64,000 nt of DNA, from NCBI GenBank assembly GCA_010672785.1, contig JAAHFX010000008.1, forward strand, positions 1-64,000. Reading direction: 5' to 3'. The notes under the pieces were generated by a model, which ran no database searches, was not told where the DNA came from, and saw nothing but the letters and a program-made list of their open reading frames with translations. Positions 58,158 through 64,000 of the stretch are shown here, in pieces. The first letter of the stretch is position 1, and every line of letters begins with the position of its first letter. Source of the stretch: Sphaerospermopsis sp. SIO1G1. Its GTDB lineage: Bacteria > Cyanobacteriota > Cyanobacteriia > Cyanobacteriales > Nostocaceae. A program made the position numbers and the translations under genes.

Positions 58158-58377
58158 TAGTCCTTTTAATTCAGAATAAGAAAAAATTTACTGAGAATGA
58201 GGAGTTTATTGTACTTTTTTGTCTGAATCAGGATGTCCAGGATTTGAGGATTTTCAGGATGGAGATTTTCGACTTATTTTTGAATTTGGGATTTTAAGAA
58301 TTTTCCTAAATATCAGATTTATGAGTTCATGTTTTGGTTTTTCGATTATGCGGTGATAGAAGTTGGGTATTTTAACT

Positions 58378-58557
58378 CTGGATATCCTGTTCGCGGAGCG
58401 TGGCGTTAGCTACTTCTGACATATTATCATTAACAAAGAAGTTGAAAAAATGTGCGATCGCTAAATTTCAACTTTCCCAAAATCATCTCATTAATTTGAT
58501 AATTTAATCCTGTAAATCTTAAAATCCTGGTCATCCTGATTCAGACAACAAAAATAT
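58378..58557. repeat. Direct repeat, copy 1 (about 180 bp)
   Basis: CTGGATATCCTGTTCGCGG, GAGCGTGGCGTTAGCTAC and TGTGCGATCGCTAAATTTC (HIP1) are shared almost base for base with 58667-58848. The end phrase ATTCAGACAACAAAAATATT is shared too. Confidence 0.8.
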
Positions 58558-58666
58558 TAATTTTGATTTATTCATTTACCCAGGGAATAAATTCCCTGTC
58601 TTAAAGCTAAAGTCGGTTTAAACCGACTATTGTTTTTCTAAATTCTATTCAGAAAATCCTCAAATC

Positions 58667-58848
58667 CTGGATATCCTGTTCGCGGAGCGTGGCGTTAGCT
58701 ACTTCTGACATATTATCATTAACAAAGAAGTTGAGAAAATGTGCGATCGCTAAATTTCAACTTTCCCCAAAATCATATCATTCATCTGATCATCAAATCC
58801 TGTAAATCCTCAAATCCTGGATATCCTGATTCAGACAACAAAAATATT
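58667..58848. repeat. Direct repeat, copy 2
   Basis: Second copy of the repeat at 58378-58557, offset 289 bases. Few changes are present, so the duplication is fairly recent or kept homogeneous. Confidence 0.8.
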
Positions 58849-59070
58849 ATCCAAAGTATCCTGCCAATCTAAAACAATTATTCCATAACTTGCAAACCGT
58901 GATATATGTTTTATATTTGTTGTTAAAACAATAACCTGGTCAAAATTATTAAGTTGTTGAATTGCTTGAGTCGGTTAAAACCGACTATTGTTTTTTAATT
59001 CTATCCTATTAATCCTGAAATCCTGGATATCTTGATTCAGACAAAAAAATATTCGGTGCGTTACGCTTCG

Positions 59071-59889
59071 CTAACACACCCTACGGTTAAGTTCTTTCAT
59101 TCCCCAAAATATCAAATTCTGATCTAATATTATCTGTTCTCCAATTTCTGTAAACTGCTGTTTTAAATAACTCCCCAATAATTCACTATCTCCCCCAGTC
59201 ATAGCAATTTGACTATCAGGAAATGACAACAACCAATCATCAATAAAATCCTTAATTCCTGCTAACAATGTATAAATAATTCCACTTTCAATTGCTGATT
59301 TTGTATCTAACGCAAATCTGGGTGGTAATTCCTGAACTTCCCTAACTTTTAATAATGGTAACTGTCCAGTTTTTTGTCCCAAGCTGGTAAATTGTAAACC
59401 TAAACCTGGTAGAATTGCCCCACCAATTAAATTTTGATTTGCGTCTGCACCTGTAAAAGTTAAAGCTGTTCCTGCATCAATCACTAAAATCGGAAAACCA
59501 TAATTTTTACCTGCACCAAATACAGCTAATGCTCGATCAATTCCCAATGTGGAATACATTCGAGTTAACGGTATTTGATCTAAGGTGATAAATTCTGCAT
59601 TTGGGTAATTTTGCCATTTTGCAGTTTGTTCAGGAACTACGGAAGCGATGAGGAGAGGGAGGTCAGGAGGTGGGGAGATGGGGAGATGGGGAGAAATGAG
59701 TGATTGAAGTTCAATTTCCGACTTTTGATTTTTGACTTTTGACTTTTGACTTCCCGTAGGGAGGTGTTCTGTGTTTGAGGTTTGATCTAGTTTCCCATTT
59801 ATAAATAACCCCCAGTGGAGACGGGAATTACCGATCATCAGAGTTAATAAAAAATTATCAGTGGGTTGTGATTTTCCGTTCTGTTCCAC
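59071..59889 (-). CDS. coaX: Type III pantothenate kinase
   Basis: A 272-residue CoaX enzyme, the first step of coenzyme A synthesis. ATP-binding MIGNSRLHWG (the usual leading Asp is Met), GIDRALAVFGA, VIDAGTALTFTGAD and GGAILPGLGLQF are visible. Residues about 46-73 are low-complexity and arise from in-frame tandem repeats (GSQKSKVKNQKSEIE and SPHLPISPPPD), an insertion not expected in the family. The start ATG is at 59889; the divergent flavodiiron gene begins 112 bases away. Confidence 0.87.
   Translation of the reverse strand: MEQNGKSQPTDNFLLTLMIGNSRLHWGLFINGKLDQTSNTEHLPTGSQKSKVKNQKSEIELQSLISPHLPISPPPDLPLLIASVVPEQTAKWQNYPNAEFITLDQIPLTRMYSTLGIDRALAVFGAGKNYGFPILVIDAGTALTFTGADANQNLIGGAILPGLGLQFTSLGQKTGQLPLLKVREVQELPPRFALDTKSAIESGIIYTLLAGIKDFIDDWLLSFPDSQIAMTGGDSELLGSYLKQQFTEIGEQIILDQNLIFWGMKELNRRVC
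59666..59756. repeat. In-frame tandem repeats inside coaX
   Basis: Three TGGGGAGA 8-base units (about 59673-59696) and about four ACTTTTG heptamers (59720-59750) lie in the coding sequence of coaX, encoding a polar, proline-rich patch. Confidence 0.75.
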
Positions 59890-59988
59890 AGTTTTAACTT
59901 TTTTAAGTCAGGTATAGGTTTTTTAAGAAAAAGTTATCTTCAAGCCGTGTCACAATAGAGTCAGAGGCATAAATACTCAATTTTATCT

Positions 59989-59995
59989 AAGGAGG
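59989..59995 (+). promoter_or_regulatory. Strong ribosome-binding site
   Basis: AAGGAGG lies 6 bases before the ATG of the flavodiiron gene. It is the best Shine-Dalgarno match in the window and fixes that start. Confidence 0.85.
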
Positions 59996-60001
59996 GGATC
60001 T

Positions 60002-61750
60002 ATGGTGTTACTCACCGATAGAAATGATAATCAGGAAAACCCAACCCCAGCAAAACGTCTGACTATACAGACCGTAGAGATTGATCAGGATACCACAACT
60101 ATTCGTTCTTTGGACTGGGACCGTGATCGCTTTGATATTGAGTTTGGGTTACAAAATGGTACAACTTATAACTCATTCTTGATCCGTGGTGAAAAAACCG
60201 CGTTGGTGGATACCTCCCATGAAAAGTTCCGTCAACTCTATTTTGATACATTAACAGGTTTAATCAATCCCCAGGATATTGATTATTTAATTATCAGTCA
60301 TACCGAACCAGATCACAGTGGTTTAGTCAAAGACTTATTACAAAAAGCACCTGATATTACCGTTGTAGCTTCCAAAGTTGCAATTCAATTTTTAGAAAAT
60401 TTAGTACATCAACCTTTTAAAAGTCGCATAGTCAAAAATGGCGATCGCTTAGACTTAGGAAATGGTCATGAATTTCAATTTGTGATTGCTCCTAATTTAC
60501 ACTGGCCTGATACTATTTTCAGCTTTGATCATAAAACCCAAATACTTTACACTTGTGATGCTTTCGGAATGCACTATTGTTCCGATCTCACTTTTGATGA
60601 AAATCTCCCAGAAATAGAAGAAGATTTCAAATATTACTACGACTGTTTAATGGGTCCCAATGCTCGTTCTGTCTTATCTGCATTGAAAAAGATGGCAGAA
60701 TTAAAAACCATCAAAATGGTAGCTACAGGACACGGGCCTTTATTATCCCACAACGTGGATGAATTAATTGGACGTTATCGCCATTGGAGTCAAAACCAAA
60801 CCAAAGCAGAAACCACCGTTGGAGTCTTTTACGTTTCTGAATACGGTTATAGTGATCGCCTAGCTCAATCTCTCACCAAAGGTATCGTCAAAACCGATGT
60901 TGCTGTAGAAATGGTTGATTTGGGGGGAGGAGTTGATTTACAGGAGTTGCGGGAGCTTGTAGGACGCTGTAAAGGCATAATTGTTGGTATGAATCCCACC
61001 ACGGCAAATACCAATATCCAAACTGCTTTCAGTACAGTCTTAGGTTCAGTCAACGAAAAACAAGCAGTGGGTATTTTTGAAACCGGTGGTGGAGATGATG
61101 AACCAACTTACCCACTATTAAATCAATTCCGTTCATTAGGTTTAAAAGTCGCCTTCCCCGTAATTGAAATTCGGGAAACTCCCACAGATAACACCTTCCA
61201 AAAATGTGAAGAAGCGGGAACAGATATCGGACAATTAGTAACCAAAGAAAAAAATATCAAAGCCATGAAATCTTTAGGTGCTGACTTAGATAAAGCACTA
61301 GGAAGAATAAGTGGTGGTTTGTATATTATCACAGCCAAAAAAGGCGATGCTTCCAGTGCGATGTTAGCTTCCTGGGTAAGTCAAGCCAGTTTTAAACCCT
61401 TGGGTTTCTCCATTGCAGTCGCTAAAGATCGGGCGATAGAATCATTAATGCAAGTAGGCGATCGCTTTGTTCTCAACATCTTAGAAGAAGGCAACTATCA
61501 ACAATTAATGAAGCATTTCCTCAAAAGATTTGCTCCTGGTGCAGATCGTTTTGAAGGTGTAAAAACTCAACCTGCGGAAAACGGTACTCCTATTTTAAGT
61601 GATGCTTTAGCATACATAGAATGTGAAGTAGTTAGTCGGATGGACTGTGGTGATCACTGGGCAGTTTATAGCACAGTTTATGCCGGTAGAGTTTCCAAAC
61701 CTGAGTCATTAACAGCAGTTCACCATCGCAAAGTTGGAAACCACTATTAA
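60002..61750 (+). CDS. flv3: Diflavin flavodiiron protein, Flv3 type
   Basis: A 582-residue A-type flavoprotein with three domains: a metallo-beta-lactamase-like diiron domain (about 30-270), flavodoxin (about 275-420) and a flavin-reductase-like domain (about 430-582). The diiron ligands are kept: HTEPDH, APNLHWPDT, TCDAFGMH and GHGPLL. This marks the Flv3 (or Flv2) class rather than Flv1/Flv4. Flv1/Flv3 together reduce O2 to water with NADPH, protecting photosystem I under fluctuating light. An Flv1-type gene follows at 62968 after an intervening nuclease gene. The vegetative (A) and heterocyst (B) versions cannot be told apart here. Confidence 0.9.
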   Translation: MVLLTDRNDNQENPTPAKRLTIQTVEIDQDTTTIRSLDWDRDRFDIEFGLQNGTTYNSFLIRGEKTALVDTSHEKFRQLYFDTLTGLINPQDIDYLIISHTEPDHSGLVKDLLQKAPDITVVASKVAIQFLENLVHQPFKSRIVKNGDRLDLGNGHEFQFVIAPNLHWPDTIFSFDHKTQILYTCDAFGMHYCSDLTFDENLPEIEEDFKYYYDCLMGPNARSVLSALKKMAELKTIKMVATGHGPLLSHNVDELIGRYRHWSQNQTKAETTVGVFYVSEYGYSDRLAQSLTKGIVKTDVAVEMVDLGGGVDLQELRELVGRCKGIIVGMNPTTANTNIQTAFSTVLGSVNEKQAVGIFETGGGDDEPTYPLLNQFRSLGLKVAFPVIEIRETPTDNTFQKCEEAGTDIGQLVTKEKNIKAMKSLGADLDKALGRISGGLYIITAKKGDASSAMLASWVSQASFKPLGFSIAVAKDRAIESLMQVGDRFVLNILEEGNYQQLMKHFLKRFAPGADRFEGVKTQPAENGTPILSDALAYIECEVVSRMDCGDHWAVYSTVYAGRVSKPESLTAVHHRKVGNHY

Positions 61751-61871
61751 TGCTCCTTGCTCCCTTTGGGAGAGCTTCGCTAACAGGAGAGCTACGCTAA
61801 CGTAATTCGTAATTCGTAATTTAATTAATTGATAATTATGAATTATGAATTACTTTCATTAATCAAAAAAA
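61751..61871. repeat. Palindrome-type and GTAATTC repeats
   Basis: GGGAGAGCTTCGCTAACAGG, GAGAGCTACGCTAACG, then GTAATTC heptamers and AATTATGAATTATGAATTAC. The spacer is made almost wholly of repeats. Confidence 0.6.
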
Positions 61872-62783
61872 ATGATAGATCATGACAGACTCTTCAAAGA
61901 ATTAATTCAAACATTCTTTTGGGAATTCATAGAACTGTTTTTACCAGAAGTTTTAGATTATGTAGATAAAGACAGTCTCACATTTTTACCGGAAGAAATA
62001 TTTATAGATGTCACCGCAGGTGAAAAAAGAAAAATAGATATATTAGCACAAGTAAAATGGAGTGGAGAAGATAGTTATTTTCTCGTTCATATAGAGAACC
62101 AGGCTTACACTCAAAAAGAAATTGAACGCCGAATGTTTCACTATTTTGCCCGGTTAGATGCTAAATACTTGTTGCCGATATTTCCCATAGTGATTTTTTC
62201 CTACGACGAACCTAAACGACTCGAGAAAAGCCAATATGTTGTCAATTTTCCTAATAGAAAAATCCTAGAATTTAATTATCATGCCATTCAACTAAATAAC
62301 CTCAACTGGCGCAACTTCTTAAACCATAAAAATCCTGTAGCCGCAGCATTAATGGCAAAAATGGACTTTACACCAGCAGAAAGAGTCCGAGTGAAAATAG
62401 AATGTTTAAGAATGCTAGTCACATTGCAGTTAAATCCTGCTAAAATGCAATTAATTTCTGGTTTCATTGACACATATCTAAAATTAAATACTACTGAAGA
62501 AGAACAATTCAACACCGAACTCAAACAAGCTAACCTAGTTGAAGAGGAACAAGTCATGGAAATTGTTACTAGTTGGATGGAGAAAGGAATTGAGCAAGGA
62601 ATTGTACAGGGAGAACAAAAAATTATTAAACGACAACTAGAGCGAAAATTTCAGAAGGTTGACTCTACTGTAGAAAGTAGAATTGATAGTTTAACTTCAA
62701 CACAAATAGAAAATTTAGCAGATGCTATTTTGGATTTCCAATCATTGGAAGATTTAAATACATGGTTAAAACAACAACAATAA
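61872..62783 (+). CDS. Rpn-type PD-(D/E)XK nuclease family protein
   Basis: A 303-residue protein of the Rpn/transposase-like nuclease (PDDEXK_2 / DUF4351-like) family. It starts MIDHDRLFKELIQTFFWEFI, with a PD-(D/E)XK-type core IFIDVTAGEKRKIDILAQVK and FLVHIENQAYTQKEIERR, and a helical repetitive C-terminus (GIEQGIVQGEQK, ADAILDFQSLEDLNTW). Bacterial Rpn proteins are DNA endonucleases linked to recombination. It sits between flv3 and flv1 on the same strand, with repeats before it, and looks like an insertion into that pair. Confidence 0.85.
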   Translation: MIDHDRLFKELIQTFFWEFIELFLPEVLDYVDKDSLTFLPEEIFIDVTAGEKRKIDILAQVKWSGEDSYFLVHIENQAYTQKEIERRMFHYFARLDAKYLLPIFPIVIFSYDEPKRLEKSQYVVNFPNRKILEFNYHAIQLNNLNWRNFLNHKNPVAAALMAKMDFTPAERVRVKIECLRMLVTLQLNPAKMQLISGFIDTYLKLNTTEEEQFNTELKQANLVEEEQVMEIVTSWMEKGIEQGIVQGEQKIIKRQLERKFQKVDSTVESRIDSLTSTQIENLADAILDFQSLEDLNTWLKQQQ

Positions 62784-62967
62784 TATTGAACAAAGAAAAT
62801 TTTGCATTTATTTTCCATCCTAATTATTTTCCCACCTCCTCGCGTGCGATGAACCAGAATTGTAGGCGGGTTTTCTTTCCTCTGTAGGAAACTGGTGAAC
62901 CCTAGGGGGAAGGGGATAAGAAGTTAAGTGAAATTCTTTTAAAAAATCACAGTAGGAGATCAAATTT
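62784..62967. other. Spacer before flv1
   Basis: 184 bases with a GAACCCTAGGGGGAAGGGGA G-rich stretch and the flv1 ribosome site. No gene or repeat family was recognised. Confidence 0.45.
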
Positions 62968-64000
62968 ATGCCAGAAAATACCAAACCCCGTGACGTACAA
63001 ATATTACCAATTGGTACAAATACAACCATATTAAGATCCCGCAGTTGGGCAAGATTGAGATTTGAAATTGAATATGCTTTAGGTAAGGGAACAACGGCAA
63101 ATTCTTTTATTATTCAAGGTAATAAAATTGCTATTATTGATCCTCCAGGGGAAACTTTTACAGAAATTTATTTACAGGCTTTACAACGAAGAATTGATGT
63201 CACAAAAATTGACTATGTAATTCTCGGTCATATTAACCCTAACCGGGCCGCCACTTTAAAAGCTTTAAGAGAAATTGCTCCCCAAATTACCTTTGTTTGT
63301 TCTAACCCAGGTGCAATTAATTTACGCACAGCTTTGGAAAATGAAGAATTACCAATTTTAGTAATGCGGGGTGAAGAAAATTTAGATTTAGGTGCAGGTC
63401 ATAATTTACAATTCATTCCCGCACCTAACCCCCGTTATGCTGATAAACTGTGTACTTATGATCCCCAAACACAAATTTTATTTACTGATAAAATATTTGG
63501 GGCGCACATCTGTGGTGATCAGGTTTTTGATGAAGGTTGGGAAGTATTTAATGAAGATAGGCGTTATTATTTTGATTGCTTAATTGCTCCCCATGCAAAA
63601 CAGGTAGAAATTGCTTTGGAGAAATTTGCAGATTTACCTGTCAGGATGTATGCTCCTGGTCATGGGCCTTTGGTAAGGTATGCTTTTCAAGAATTAACTG
63701 ACTCCTATAAAATCTGGATTAAACAGCAAACTGACGCTGATATTAATGTGACTTTGATTTATGCTTCCGCTTATGGTAACACTGCAACTTTAGCTCAGGC
63801 GATCGCCCGTGGTATTACTAAGACAGGTGTGAGCGTAGAATCAATTAACTGTGAGTTTGCAGATCCAGAAGAAATTAAAGCTGCTATAGAAAGATCCGCT
63901 GGTTTTATTATTGGTTCTCCCACATTAGGCGGTCATGCACCTACACCTGTACAAACTGCTTTAGGTATTGTTTTATCCACCGCAACTAATAATAAATTAG
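62968..64000 (+). CDS. flv1: Diflavin flavodiiron protein, Flv1 type, 3' end missing
   Basis: The ATG at 62968 follows AGGAG (62954-62958) and opens a frame that stays open to the window end (344 codons; the full protein is about 575). Its diiron domain has lost the ligands: GHINPNRAA replaces HxExDH, APNPRYAD replaces the next His, and FTDKIFGAH replaces the Asp. Only GHGPLV remains. This is the hallmark of Flv1 (or Flv4) partners. The flavodoxin domain begins about residue 258 (VTLIYASAYGNTATLAQAIA). It is expected to pair with the Flv3-type protein upstream. Confidence 0.9.
   Translation, partial: MPENTKPRDVQILPIGTNTTILRSRSWARLRFEIEYALGKGTTANSFIIQGNKIAIIDPPGETFTEIYLQALQRRIDVTKIDYVILGHINPNRAATLKALREIAPQITFVCSNPGAINLRTALENEELPILVMRGEENLDLGAGHNLQFIPAPNPRYADKLCTYDPQTQILFTDKIFGAHICGDQVFDEGWEVFNEDRRYYFDCLIAPHAKQVEIALEKFADLPVRMYAPGHGPLVRYAFQELTDSYKIWIKQQTDADINVTLIYASAYGNTATLAQAIARGITKTGVSVESINCEFADPEEIKAAIERSAGFIIGSPTLGGHAPTPVQTALGIVLSTATNNKL

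Larger units (their letters stand above)
58158..59070. other. Gene-free spacer with direct repeats
   Basis: 913 bases after the kinase gene. They contain two long direct repeats (58378-58557 and 58667-58848), a GTCGGTTTAAACCGAC palindrome (about 58612) with a near copy at about 58970, and repeated TCCTGATTCAGACAACAAAA phrases. No gene was found. Confidence 0.6.

Noticed and set aside
62820..63029. Reverse ORF across the start of flv1
   Set aside because: It is antisense to the flv1 ribosome site and N-terminus, which are well supported.
1..64000. A prophage, plasmid origin, toxin-antitoxin pair or complete insertion sequence
   Set aside because: No integrase, transposase, replication, phage structural or toxin-antitoxin gene was recognised in any frame.

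Overview
The window comes from a filamentous, probably heterocyst-forming cyanobacterium (Nostocales; Anabaena, Dolichospermum, Aphanizomenon or Nostoc type). The evidence is a psbA (photosystem II D1) gene end, an NtcA protein of the usual 223 residues, split rpoC1/rpoC2 RNA polymerase genes, an Flv3/Flv1 flavodiiron pair, scattered HIP1 octamers (GCGATCGC), AT-rich DNA, and many heptamer tandem repeats (STRRs) typical of this order. I cannot name genus or species from sequence alone.

Layout. 1-1341: the 5' end of psbA (minus strand) and, divergent from it, a CofG-type radical-SAM gene. 1322-8444: a minus-strand exopolysaccharide/exosortase locus (DegT-type aminotransferase, exosortase, exosortase-associated protein, Wza-like exporter, Wzc-like co-polymerase). 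9526-21136: mixed genes, namely a GAF/histidine-kinase-like protein without the phospho-acceptor His, a triple-domain 6-pyruvoyl-tetrahydropterin-synthase-like protein, a methyltransferase, a DUF3352 protein, an M1 aminopeptidase with HEAT-like repeats, a small exported protein and an SPFH protein. 21500-25692: a SWIM zinc-finger protein and a SNF2-family ATPase. 26543-31892: pnp, a DUF3146 protein, a YqgF-like nuclease-fold protein and a DUF3084 coiled-coil protein. 32053-35653: ntcA divergent from fabI-hisB-ABC ATPase. 36471-40446: a second Wza-like exporter, a UspA protein and hisD. 41620-53388: the conserved cyanobacterial block rpsT-tatD-rpoB-rpoC1-rpoC2. 53509-58157: folP, tpiA, a Nudix hydrolase and a Ser/Thr kinase fused to a SUMF1/FGE-like domain. 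59071-64000: coaX, an Flv3-type flavodiiron gene, an Rpn-type nuclease gene, and an Flv1-type flavodiiron gene cut by the window edge.

The gene content is mostly core cyanobacterial housekeeping. The most unusual layer is between the genes. At least five families of short, non-coding, terminal-inverted-repeat elements (called A to E here) recur in the spacers, some nested in one another. One nested insertion lets the TA target duplication be read directly. Heptamer arrays sit inside or beside these elements and also run in frame through two coding genes (coaX and rpoC2). No rRNA, tRNA, CRISPR array, prophage, intact transposase or plasmid origin was recognised.

The protein observations most worth following up are the three-domain PTPS-like protein, whose catalytic residues appear divided between its second and third domains, and the histidine-kinase-like protein with Gln in place of the phosphorylated His. 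I found no clear candidate for an entirely new multi-gene system; the exosortase locus and the repeat-element network are the nearest.
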